From Ornithinimicrobium cryptoxanthini (GTDB taxonomy: Bacteria; Actinomycetota; Actinomycetes; Actinomycetales; Dermatophilaceae): 64,000 nt of DNA. Under the pieces are notes generated by a model. It was not told the DNA's origin and searched no databases. It saw only the letters and a list, made by a program, of their open reading frames with translations. Location: the NCBI RefSeq assembly GCF_023923205.1, contig NZ_CP099490.1:3224001-3288000 (forward strand). Direction: 5' to 3'. Below are positions 25,507 to 33,798 of this stretch, piece by piece. Position numbers and translations under genes: made by a program. Positions within the stretch are counted from its first letter, which is position 1; each line of letters begins with the position of its first letter.

Positions 25507-26118
25507 ATGCTCACCACACGCCGCTCGCTCGTCGCCCTGGTCGCCATCTGCGGGGCCCTCGTGCTCAACGCCTTCGTGCTCAGCCCCCTGTGGATTCTGG
25601 CGCCCGCCGAGGCCTTCAGCGACACCGTCGCCATCGCGGCCTTTCCCTGGAGTCAGCGCATCAGCTGGCTCCTGCTGACCCTCCTCATCCCCGTCATCCC
25701 GGCCGTCCTACGGGCAGGAGGCCGGGGCACCCCGCCGGCGTGGGTCGGCCCGCTCGTCCAGATCACGCTGGCCGCGCAGGCTGCGACGCACTTCGTCCAG
25801 GGCTTCGTGATGGCCTGGCTGCTCCCCCTCGCCCCGGAGGTGATCGACCTGACCACCGACGGCGGCGCCCTCCAGATCGCCTTGTTCACGATCTGGCTCT
25901 CCTTCCTCGTGGTCAACGTGCTCTTCGCGGTGACCCTGTGGCGGGCCGGTCACAGCCGGGTCGGCGCCGGCCTGATGATGGTCGGCGCCGTCGTCACGCC
26001 GATGTTCGGGCCGTTCGGCGCAGGCCTGCTCGCCCTCGGTCTGACCGTCATCGCGGTCGGGGCGCTGCGGTCCCGCACCGCTGCACCCGAGCGCGTGCTG
26101 TCGCCGACCACGCTCTGA
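25507..26118 (+). CDS. Multi-span membrane protein, function unknown
   Basis: 203 residues with about six hydrophobic segments (LVALVAICGALVLNAFVL, ISWLLLTLLIPVIPAVL, PLVQITLAAQAATHFVQG, LFTIWLSFLVVNVLFAVTLW, GLMMVGAVVTPMFG, GLLALGLTVIAVGAL). No catalytic motif is recognised. GAAAGGAAG precedes the ATG. It follows the two-component genes after 174 bp and ends just before a strong terminator, so it has its own promoter or is the tail of that operon. Confidence 0.65.
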   Translation: MLTTRRSLVALVAICGALVLNAFVLSPLWILAPAEAFSDTVAIAAFPWSQRISWLLLTLLIPVIPAVLRAGGRGTPPAWVGPLVQITLAAQAATHFVQGFVMAWLLPLAPEVIDLTTDGGALQIALFTIWLSFLVVNVLFAVTLWRAGHSRVGAGLMMVGAVVTPMFGPFGAGLLALGLTVIAVGALRSRTAAPERVLSPTTL

Positions 26119-26127
26119 CGCCTGCAG

Positions 26128-26169
26128 AGACAGCGAGGCCCGGGACATCGGTCCCGGGCCTCGCTGTCT
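26128..26169. terminator. Strong bidirectional terminator
   Basis: A perfect 19-bp stem (26128-26146 with 26151-26169; core GCGAGGCCCGGGAC) with an ATCG loop, between convergent genes ending at 26118 and 26185. No T-run, but stability and position make transcription termination in both directions likely. Confidence 0.8.
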
Positions 26170-26184
26170 GGGTGCTGCCTGCCG

Positions 26185-27033
26185 TCAGGCGCGCACCTGC
26201 GTGAACGCCGCCGTCGCGGGGTCGGCCCCGATGAACTCGTCGGAGTCCAGTGCGCTGATGGCGCCCATGTCCTCGTCGGTCAGCTCGAAGGAGAACAGGT
26301 CCAGGTTGGACGCGATGCGCTCCGGCGTGACCGACTTGGGGATGACGATGGTGCCCTGCTGGACGTGCCAGCGCAGCACGACCTGACCGGTGCTGACGCC
26401 GAGTCGCTCGGCGATCGCGGTCACGGCCGGGGTGCTCAGGTCCTTGCCCTGCCCCAGCGGCGAGTAGGCCTCGACCGCGATGCCGGCAGCGCGACTGGCG
26501 TCCTGGGTGTGGGTCTGCTGGAAGGTCGGGTGGAGCTCGACCTGGTTGACCGCCGGGACGACCTCGGTCTCAGCGAGCAGCCGCTCGAGGAACTGCGGGA
26601 GGAAGTTGGAGACGCCGATCGCGCGGACTGCACCCTGCTCATACAGCTTCTCGAAGGACTTCCAGGTCTCGACATACTTGTCGGCACTCGGGAACGGCCA
26701 GTGCACGAGATAGAGGTCGACGACATCGAGGCCGAGGGCCTTGCGACTGTTCTCGAAGGCGGCCAGCGCGGTCTCGGCGCCCTGGTCCCCGTTGCGCAGC
26801 TTGGTGGTGACGAAGATGTCCTCGCGTGGCAGACCGCTGGCCCTGATCGCCGCTCCGACACCGGCCTCGTTGTAGTAGGCCGCCGCCGTGTCGATGTGCC
26901 GGTAGCCGGCCTCGAGCGCCTGCTCGACCACCTGCTGGGTCGTCTCCTCCGGCACCTGGAAGACGCCGAACCCGACCTGCGGGATGGTGACGCCGTTGTT
27001 GAGCTCGATGCTGGGGATCGTGGAGTTCGTCAT
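26185..27033 (-). CDS. Aldo/keto reductase
   Basis: A 282-residue NADPH-dependent reductase of the AKR5-like bacterial group. Visible are the catalytic tetrad region (HIDTAAAYYNEAGVG with Asp and Tyr, LRNG near the lysine position, and LVHWPF with His), plus C-terminal NADPH-site IVIPKSVTPERIASNLDLFSF split across residues 225-245. It reduces small carbonyl compounds, possibly 2,5-diketogluconate-like. ATG 27033 begins at the conserved region; no neighbour suggests a specific pathway. Confidence 0.85.
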   Translation of the reverse strand: MTNSTIPSIELNNGVTIPQVGFGVFQVPEETTQQVVEQALEAGYRHIDTAAAYYNEAGVGAAIRASGLPREDIFVTTKLRNGDQGAETALAAFENSRKALGLDVVDLYLVHWPFPSADKYVETWKSFEKLYEQGAVRAIGVSNFLPQFLERLLAETEVVPAVNQVELHPTFQQTHTQDASRAAGIAVEAYSPLGQGKDLSTPAVTAIAERLGVSTGQVVLRWHVQQGTIVIPKSVTPERIASNLDLFSFELTDEDMGAISALDSDEFIGADPATAAFTQVRA

Positions 27034-27061
27034 ACCTGTGCCTACACGCGCGGACGCGCTG

Positions 27062-29260
27062 CTATTCCGCGGCGGCCGCCAGCGCCCTGGTGAGCGCCCG
27101 CGCCTTGACCTGCGTCTCGGCATACTCCTCGGCTGGGTCGGACAGGGCCGTGATCGCGCCTCCGACGCCGAACTCGGCCACGCCGTCGCTCAGCGTGACG
27201 GTGCGGATCACGATCGACAGGTCCATCGCGCCGTCCAGCCCGATCCAGCCCAGCGCCCCGGCATAGACACCGCGCGGGCCACCCTCAAGCCGGTCCAGGA
27301 TCTGCATCGTGCGCACCTTGGGCGCCCCGGTCATCGAGCCACCCGGGAAGCAGGTGCCGATGACGTCCAGGCAGTCCATGCCCTCGGCGAGCTGCCCGCG
27401 GACCGTGGAGACCAGCTGGTGCACGGTCGCATAGGTCTCGACCTCAAAGATGCTAGGCACGTGGACCGAACCCGGCCGGCAGACCCGGTGCAGGTCGTTG
27501 CGCAGCAGGTCGACGATCATCAGGTTCTCCGCACGGTCCTTGACGAAGGTGCGCAGGTCCTCGACGAGCGCTGCGTCGGCCTGTGGATCCGTGCCGCGGG
27601 GGCGGGTGCCCTTGATCGGGCGCGCCTCGACCGCACCGTCGGCGCTCACCGAGACGAACCGCTCCGGAGACGCACTGAGCACGGTAGTCCCGGGTCCGCG
27701 CAACCATGCGGCGAACGGCACCGGGCTCGCCTCCCGCATCCCTGCGGCGAGCGTCGCCTCGTCCACGCGCCCCGGCCAGGTCGCGGTGTTGGTCAGGCAG
27801 ATCTCGTAGGACTCCCCGGCCCTGATCTCCCGCTGGCACTGGGCGATCAGGTCGAGATACTGCAACTGGGTATGCCGGAAGGTCGCCTCTCCCCGCGCGC
27901 TGTCCTCGTCCGCGTCCAGCTCACCCCCCGCGTCCGCCCCGTCCACCTTCAGCCCACCCCCCGCGCGCAACTGCATGGCTCCTTCACGCTCCACGCTCGA
28001 ATCGCTGTGAAGGATGCGTGCAGTTGGACGCTGAGGACTGCCGTCGACCGCCGCCCGCGCCGTCTCGACCCAGGCCACCTGCTCGGCCTGTGTCTTCGCG
28101 TCCCAGAGATAGACCGCGTGGGCAGTGCCCTCCTCGTGGTCGACCACCACCGCCCGGTCCGCCATGACCAGCCGCGCATCCGGGTGGGGCGAGGCGTGCG
28201 CCGCGCTGCCGCCGAGCTCGGCCTTGAGCTCATAGCCCAGATAGCCGACGAACCCGGGCCGGAACGTCCCGGGAAGCTCGGCCGCGTCGCTCACGCGCAA
28301 CCGGTCGCACAACCGGGCCAGGTTCGGCAGCAAGGGGCCCTCCAGCCGCTCCCCCGTCGAGAGCTCGGTGACCGCCCCGGCACCCTCCGACGGGTCGCCT
28401 GTCCCGACCCGGTGCGTCAGCACATAGGACAGCGGCCCCGAGGCGTCCCCCATCACAGAGCACCGACCCGACGCCGAGCCGGTGCCGGAGGCGTCGAGCC
28501 AGAACGCGGTGGCACTGTCGGCGAGCAGCGACTGGTGCAGCGCCCACGTGTCGACGTCGCGGCCGAGCACGACGGCAGTGACCCGCACCGGACGTCCGCC
28601 TGCTGTGCGGGTCGGGAGCGGCCGGTGCACATCGCCGATCGCGACGCGTGAGGAGACGGTATGGCGGGGCTGCACCCCCGCCATACGCAGGAAGTTGGCG
28701 ACCAACAGCTCACCGTGCTCCGAGAGCACCGACTCCGGGTGGAACTGCACTCCCCAGCGCCGCTCGCCCGGCTCGTGGAGCGCCATGACGACCCCGTCAT
28801 CGGTGGCCCGGGCGTTCACCCGCAGGGGCGACGGCGCACTCAGCGTGACCTCGAGCGAGTGATAGCGCACCACGTCGAACGGCGACGGGATGCCCTCGAA
28901 CAGTCCCGTGCCGTCATGCTCCACCGCGCTGACCTGGCCGTGGACGGGGGTCGCGAGCTCGGTGACGGCGTCACCGGCCAAGTGCGCCATCCCCTGGTGC
29001 CCGAGGCAGACCCCGAGCACGGGCACCTCGCGCTGACGCAGCGCCAGGTCGCTCAGACCCATGTCCGCGGCGTGCTGCGGACGCCCCGGTCCAGGCCCGA
29101 CGACGATCGCGTCGAACGACGTGAGGTCGTCGTCCGTGAGGTCGCCGGCCGGGTGATCGTGGCGCCAGACGGTGGGCGGCTCCCCGAGCACCCGGTGGAG
29201 CAGGTCAGCGATGTTGTAGGTGAAGCTGTCGACGTTGTCGATCAGCAGGACGCGCGACAA
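27062..29260 (-). CDS. pabAB: Aminodeoxychorismate synthase, fused PabA-PabB
   Basis: 732 residues making 4-amino-4-deoxychorismate for folate. Residues 1-200 are a class I glutamine amidotransferase (DNVDSFTYN, Cys85 in GVCLGHQ, His/Glu in VQFHPES). Component I follows from about residue 225, with the chorismate-binding core at 460-730. PIKGTRPRG near residue 548 has the lysine characteristic of PabB rather than TrpE, and LLRNDLHRVC and GSMTGAPKVRTM are conserved. A Gly/Asp-rich linker (about 400-445) separates subdomains. No PabC lyase gene is adjacent. Confidence 0.92.
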   Translation of the reverse strand: MSRVLLIDNVDSFTYNIADLLHRVLGEPPTVWRHDHPAGDLTDDDLTSFDAIVVGPGPGRPQHAADMGLSDLALRQREVPVLGVCLGHQGMAHLAGDAVTELATPVHGQVSAVEHDGTGLFEGIPSPFDVVRYHSLEVTLSAPSPLRVNARATDDGVVMALHEPGERRWGVQFHPESVLSEHGELLVANFLRMAGVQPRHTVSSRVAIGDVHRPLPTRTAGGRPVRVTAVVLGRDVDTWALHQSLLADSATAFWLDASGTGSASGRCSVMGDASGPLSYVLTHRVGTGDPSEGAGAVTELSTGERLEGPLLPNLARLCDRLRVSDAAELPGTFRPGFVGYLGYELKAELGGSAAHASPHPDARLVMADRAVVVDHEEGTAHAVYLWDAKTQAEQVAWVETARAAVDGSPQRPTARILHSDSSVEREGAMQLRAGGGLKVDGADAGGELDADEDSARGEATFRHTQLQYLDLIAQCQREIRAGESYEICLTNTATWPGRVDEATLAAGMREASPVPFAAWLRGPGTTVLSASPERFVSVSADGAVEARPIKGTRPRGTDPQADAALVEDLRTFVKDRAENLMIVDLLRNDLHRVCRPGSVHVPSIFEVETYATVHQLVSTVRGQLAEGMDCLDVIGTCFPGGSMTGAPKVRTMQILDRLEGGPRGVYAGALGWIGLDGAMDLSIVIRTVTLSDGVAEFGVGGAITALSDPAEEYAETQVKARALTRALAAAAE

Positions 29261-29261
29261 G

Positions 29262-30251
29262 TCAGCCCCGTGGCTTCAGCCGCACCCCGGGCAGCGACGG
29301 CGCGGGCAGCGGGTCACCGTCATAGTCGAAGATCCCGAAGCGGGTGTCCGCCCCGCTCGCGACCCGCTCCTGCCACTCCGCGCGGAAGGCCTCGACCTCG
29401 TCATGGGTGCGGCCGATGAAGTTCCACCACATGACGATCTGCTCACCGAAGGGCGGTCCGCCGAGCAGGATCACGCGGGCACCGTGCTCGCCGGCCCGCA
29501 GCTCGACGGACTCCTGGCCCGGGGCGAGATAGGCCAGATCGTGCGCGCCGACCTGCTCCGGACCGACGGAGACCGGTCCGCCGTCGACGAGGACCCCGTG
29601 CTCGAAGGTCGGGTCCAGCCGCAGGGTGATCACCGCGCCCGGCTGCACGGTCAGCTCGGCGCCCAACAGCGGGGTGTATGTCGTGACGCTGGAGCTGACC
29701 GGACCGTCCAGTCCGGGGTCGTCGACGTCGACCTGACCCAGGAACACTGCGAGCCGTCCGCCCACCAGGTCGACCGGCTCGGGCACGTAGTGCTCGAATC
29801 CCGGCTCGACCGCGCGCGACCCGTCCGGCAGGACGGTCCAGAGCTGGACGCCGTGCAGGGTCGTGGCCGCGGGGGTGGAGACCTCGGAGTGCGAGACTCC
29901 CTGTCCCGCTGTCATGAGGTTGAGCTCGCCCGGTCGGACCATCGCGTGGACACCGGTGCTGTCGCGGTGCTCGATCTCGCCGGTGAACAGCCACGAGACG
30001 GTCTGCAGGCCGGTGTGCGGGTGGGGCGGCACCACCATGCCGCCGGACTGTGCCACCGCGTCCGGGCCGTAGTGGTCGGCGAAGCACCAGGCGCCGATCG
30101 TCGTGCGGCCCCGGGTCGGGAGTGTGCGGCGCACCGTCATCGCCCTCGGGCCACCGAGCGGCACCTCACGCGGGGCGATCACCTCCAGAGCCGGACCAGG
30201 CTGGTCCGCGCCACCCTCCACCTCAGCCGGCGCTATCTCGAGATTGCTCAT
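29262..30251 (-). CDS. Pirin-family protein
   Basis: A 329-residue bicupin. The N-terminal cupin holds metal ligands in PHPHTGLQTVSWL and GVSHSEVST (about residues 75-140); the C-terminal cupin has LAPGQESVELRAGEHG and GGPPFGEQIVMWWNFIG. Pirins bind Fe or other metals and some have quercetinase activity. The gene ends 1 bp before pabAB starts, so the two are cotranscribed, although no functional link is evident. ATG 30251 faces the divergent SPFH operon. Confidence 0.88.
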   Translation of the reverse strand: MSNLEIAPAEVEGGADQPGPALEVIAPREVPLGGPRAMTVRRTLPTRGRTTIGAWCFADHYGPDAVAQSGGMVVPPHPHTGLQTVSWLFTGEIEHRDSTGVHAMVRPGELNLMTAGQGVSHSEVSTPAATTLHGVQLWTVLPDGSRAVEPGFEHYVPEPVDLVGGRLAVFLGQVDVDDPGLDGPVSSSVTTYTPLLGAELTVQPGAVITLRLDPTFEHGVLVDGGPVSVGPEQVGAHDLAYLAPGQESVELRAGEHGARVILLGGPPFGEQIVMWWNFIGRTHDEVEAFRAEWQERVASGADTRFGIFDYDGDPLPAPSLPGVRLKPRG

Positions 30252-30441
30252 GCCGTCGAGACTACTGACACCGTCTGCAGCGCGCTCGCCCTCCGCCGCC
30301 CACTCCCGGCCGCCCGCTCCCGATCGTCCGCCTAGGCGAGTGCCCGGGGAACCGCAGGCGCCTGAGCGCCGTCTGCCCTGTGAAAGACTCGACAGCGCGC
30401 GGCGAGGCCCGCGCCAGAGCACGGATGAAGGGGATGAGGGC

Positions 30442-32310
30442 TTGAGCAACAGATCACAACAGTTCATCGACGCCGCACGGCAGGTCGCCGGAGGCGCGGA
30501 CGTGCGCGACGTCGTCGGCCAGTCGCTCCAGCAGGCAGCTGGTGGCGCGGCCGCGAGCGGCGGAGCAGGCTTCGGTCTGAACGCCCGGGACTTCCCGGCA
30601 GCCCGCGGTGAGGGTGGATCTGCCGGCACCCGGATCGCCTCCGAGAGCGTCTCGCTGGATGACGCCGCCGAGCACCTGAGCCGCAGCCACTACGAGATGG
30701 GCCCCAGCGGACCGGTCCACGTCATCACCCCCATGGTGATGCCCAAGGGACGCCGCCTGCGGGCCATGCTCCCAGTGATCTTCCTGGTCATCCTGGGTGT
30801 TGTCGGCAGCGTCGTCCTGCTGCCCTTTGACGGGATGAGCTCGGCGCTCTTCGGAGCCCACTACTGGATCCTTGTGCTGCTCGTGGCCGCCTTCATGTGG
30901 TGGCGCCAGGGCATGGTCATGGTGCCCGAGGGCTGCACCGCCCTGATCAGCCGCTTCGGCAAGGTCGAGGCTGAGGTCGGACCGGGTCGGGTCACGCTGT
31001 GGAACCCGTGGAAGCGCGTGTCCTACATCGTCAACACCACCCGCGAGTACCCCTTCAACGCCCCGATCCGTCAGGCTCCCACCAAGTCCGGGGTGCAGGC
31101 CTCGGTCGACCTGTTCCTGCAGTTCCGCATCGTCAACGCCCGCGAGTTCGTCTTCGTGCTCGGCGCCGTCCAGGGCTTCCAGGACAAGCTCAACAACGCG
31201 ATCTCGGAGACCACGCGTTCGCTCATCTATGACCAGGAGGCCTCCGGCATCTATGACCTGGTCGGTGAGAGCACCGCCCGCCTCCTCGAGCAGCTCAACT
31301 CCCAGTTCGCCCCCGCCGTCGAGCTCACGACCGCCAACATCACGCACGCTGAGCCCTCCGCGCAGGAGTACCGCATGGACCTGGCGGCCCCCGAGATGAT
31401 CCGGGTGGCCAAGGAGGCCTACACCTACCAGTACGAGCTCAACCTCAAGAAGGAGCAGAACGAGGGTGACCTGAACAAGGACCTCGCCTCGCTCAACGAG
31501 AACCTCTCGGCGATCCAGGCCGACATCGCCCGCTACCAGGCGCAGATGGACACCGCGCTCGAGCGGGAGACCAACCGTGCCAACGCGCTGGCCCGCCAGC
31601 GTTTCGTGGAGTCGGAGTCGACCGCGCATGCCAACGCAGCCCTGCTCGAGGCCCAGGCCCTCGACATCCGGGCGCTCAGCGCGGCGCTCGCCCCGGAGAT
31701 CCTGGACTACCGCTACCAGCAGGACATGCTGGACAAGATGGAGAGCCTGGCCCAGTCGCTCCCGCAGATCGTGCGGGTCGGCGGTGGCGAGGGCACCAGC
31801 GTGGACTACCTGCAGATCGCCCGCGAGCTCGTCGGCGGTCAGGACCACAAGCTCTTCACCGACGAGGACATGGCGGCCATCCGCTCACGCCAGCCCGATA
31901 TCGCCCAGCGCGTCTCCGGCCGCGAGAGCGAGATCGGCCACCTGCTGCAGGCGCCCGAGGCGACCGACGTCGAGATCATCCCCGCCTCCGAACCGGTCGA
32001 CGACCCGGAGGGCGAGGGCGTCCTCGACCAGATCCGCCGCTCGGTGGCGGATGAGGCGGTCAGCGCCAACCTTGAGGAGGCCACCGGCCGCCAGGCTCCG
32101 GAGCCCGACCCTCAGGGCGGACCCGGCGCAGGTATGCCGGCCAGTCCCCAGGGCGCAGTCCCCGGCGGTCCCCAGCAGCCGGAGGGCCAGTTCCCTCCCC
32201 CGCCCCCGCAGGGCTACCCGCCGGCACCGGGCGCCCAGCCGGCGCCGCAGCAGAACCCGGCAGCACCGCAGCAGGACGACGTGACGAACGAGGGTGAGAA
32301 CCGTGGCTGA
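30442..32310 (+). CDS. SPFH-domain membrane protein with disordered tail
   Basis: 622 residues from TTG 30442, which follows GATGAGGG; no better start exists in frame. A disordered 100-residue N-terminus precedes two membrane spans (about 109-130 and 140-156). Then comes an SPFH/prohibitin domain (VPEGCTALISRFGKVEAEVGP, VTLWNPWKRVSYIV), a charged coiled coil (about 315-420; NEGDLNKDLASLNENLSAIQ) and a C-terminal Pro/Gln/Gly-rich tail. SPFH proteins form large membrane rings that organise microdomains or control proteases. The next gene, overlapping by 8 nt, encodes a second SPFH protein. Confidence 0.8.
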   Translation: MSNRSQQFIDAARQVAGGADVRDVVGQSLQQAAGGAAASGGAGFGLNARDFPAARGEGGSAGTRIASESVSLDDAAEHLSRSHYEMGPSGPVHVITPMVMPKGRRLRAMLPVIFLVILGVVGSVVLLPFDGMSSALFGAHYWILVLLVAAFMWWRQGMVMVPEGCTALISRFGKVEAEVGPGRVTLWNPWKRVSYIVNTTREYPFNAPIRQAPTKSGVQASVDLFLQFRIVNAREFVFVLGAVQGFQDKLNNAISETTRSLIYDQEASGIYDLVGESTARLLEQLNSQFAPAVELTTANITHAEPSAQEYRMDLAAPEMIRVAKEAYTYQYELNLKKEQNEGDLNKDLASLNENLSAIQADIARYQAQMDTALERETNRANALARQRFVESESTAHANAALLEAQALDIRALSAALAPEILDYRYQQDMLDKMESLAQSLPQIVRVGGGEGTSVDYLQIARELVGGQDHKLFTDEDMAAIRSRQPDIAQRVSGRESEIGHLLQAPEATDVEIIPASEPVDDPEGEGVLDQIRRSVADEAVSANLEEATGRQAPEPDPQGGPGAGMPASPQGAVPGGPQQPEGQFPPPPPQGYPPAPGAQPAPQQNPAAPQQDDVTNEGENRG

Positions 32311-33679
32311 GCAGATGATGGAGCAGACCTCCCGCGCGATCCGCGGCCAGGGCATGAGCTCGATCAAGGAGGTCGTGTCCAGCTGGAGCGACGTCGCCCG
32401 GTTGCTGCGCGGTGGTGAGTCAGGCGCTCTGGTGCCTGTCGTCATCCCCCGAGACAGCCGCGGCCTGCGCTGGACCACCCTCGTGTGGTTCGCCCTGTGG
32501 GCCCTGATCAGCGGGTTCCTGCTGATGAGCGCCGACCGTGGCAGCCTGGGCACCCTGGCGATCCTGGTCACCGTCGTCTCCCTCGTGCTCGCCGCCCTGT
32601 GGTGGTGGCGCTCCTCGATCGTGGAGATCGAGGAGGGCACCGTCGGCGTGCTCACCAAGTTCGGTGCCATCAGCGGACCCGGTCTCGCGCCGGGCCGGCA
32701 CTACCTCTGGCACCCGTGGGCGCGCGTGGCCTACGTCGTGGACGTCACGACCGAGATCCCGTATGCCGCGCCCGTCCTGTCCTCCCCGACGCACGAGAAC
32801 GTCCCCCTGAAGTCGATCGAGTTCTTCCTGCGCTTCCGCATCGTCGACGCGATCCGCTTCGTGCAGACGATCGGTGCCGGCAACTTCGACCTGGTGCTGT
32901 CCAACTCGGTCCAGGACGCCATCCGCCAGCGCAGTCGTCAGGTCCGCACCGAGCGTGCCTATGACCTGCGCGGCAGCGACGTCAAGGACATGCAGGACCT
33001 GCTCAACCGTCAGCTGACCCGCTATGGCGTGCAGATCATGGGCTGCAACATCCCCGACGTCCAACTGCCCGACCAGTACCGCGAGCACCTGGCCACCCGC
33101 GAGCGCGTCGCCAAGGAGCTCGTCGCCTATGAGAAGGAGTGGGAGCTGACGCGCAAGCGCCGCATCGACACCCTGCTGATGGAGATCGAGCGGTCCAAGA
33201 AGATCCGCGACGCCAAGATCGTCGAGGTCAAGGCCTCGCTCAACAAGGCCCGCAAGGACGTTGCGCAGATGCTCGAGGAGCGTGAGACCGAGGCGCAGAA
33301 GATCCGCTACGAGATCGAGACCCGGGCGCGCACCAACCTGGTCGCCGCCCAGGGTGAGGCCAAGGCCCAGGAGCAGCTGGCCACGGCCTACCGCGACAAC
33401 AGGGCCGTGCTCAGCTACGAGCTGGCGCGCCGGCGACTCGATGTCGGTGCGACGCTGGCCGAGTCCGCCCCGCGGCCGGTCATCGTGCACACGGACGCCG
33501 GGTCCAGCGACAACTCGGCGCTGTCCACGCTGCTGATGGCACAGCTCCTGCCGCAGATCCAGGCGGGCGCCTCCGGGCGCCCGCGATCGGCACCGCGGCA
33601 GGTCCCCGACGACGTGGCCCAGGCGGCCGGCAACGTCGCTCAGCGTGCGGCGCAGGCCGTCCGCGGCCGCCAGCAGTAG
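32303..33679 (+). CDS. Second SPFH-domain membrane protein
   Basis: 458 residues from GTG 32303. Two spans (LVWFALWALISGFLLM; LAILVTVVSLVLAALWWW) precede an SPFH domain (VEIEEGTVGVLTKFGAISGPG, WHPWARVAYVVD) and a long charged helix (about 265-370; KEWELTRKRRIDTLLMEIER, LEERETEAQKIRYEIETRAR). The C-terminus is Ala/Arg-rich. Topology and the HPW/NPW motif match the preceding gene's product, suggesting a hetero-oligomeric pair like HflK/HflC. A terminator follows 17 bp downstream. Confidence 0.82.
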   Translation: MAEQMMEQTSRAIRGQGMSSIKEVVSSWSDVARLLRGGESGALVPVVIPRDSRGLRWTTLVWFALWALISGFLLMSADRGSLGTLAILVTVVSLVLAALWWWRSSIVEIEEGTVGVLTKFGAISGPGLAPGRHYLWHPWARVAYVVDVTTEIPYAAPVLSSPTHENVPLKSIEFFLRFRIVDAIRFVQTIGAGNFDLVLSNSVQDAIRQRSRQVRTERAYDLRGSDVKDMQDLLNRQLTRYGVQIMGCNIPDVQLPDQYREHLATRERVAKELVAYEKEWELTRKRRIDTLLMEIERSKKIRDAKIVEVKASLNKARKDVAQMLEERETEAQKIRYEIETRARTNLVAAQGEAKAQEQLATAYRDNRAVLSYELARRRLDVGATLAESAPRPVIVHTDAGSSDNSALSTLLMAQLLPQIQAGASGRPRSAPRQVPDDVAQAAGNVAQRAAQAVRGRQQ

Positions 33680-33696
33680 TCCCCACCACCACGAGA

Positions 33697-33725
33697 CCCC
33701 GGGCCGACACGGCCCGGGGTTTCGC
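33697..33725 (+). terminator. Intrinsic terminator of the SPFH operon
   Basis: CCCCGGGCC-GACAC-GGCCCGGGG (33697-33719), a 9-bp GC stem followed by a short TTTC run. Confidence 0.8.
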
Positions 33726-33798
33726 ATACCGAGTCCTTGCCGAATCTTGACCATCACCATGGGCGCGGTGACAGCGCCCGCAACTAGGGTTGGACCTC

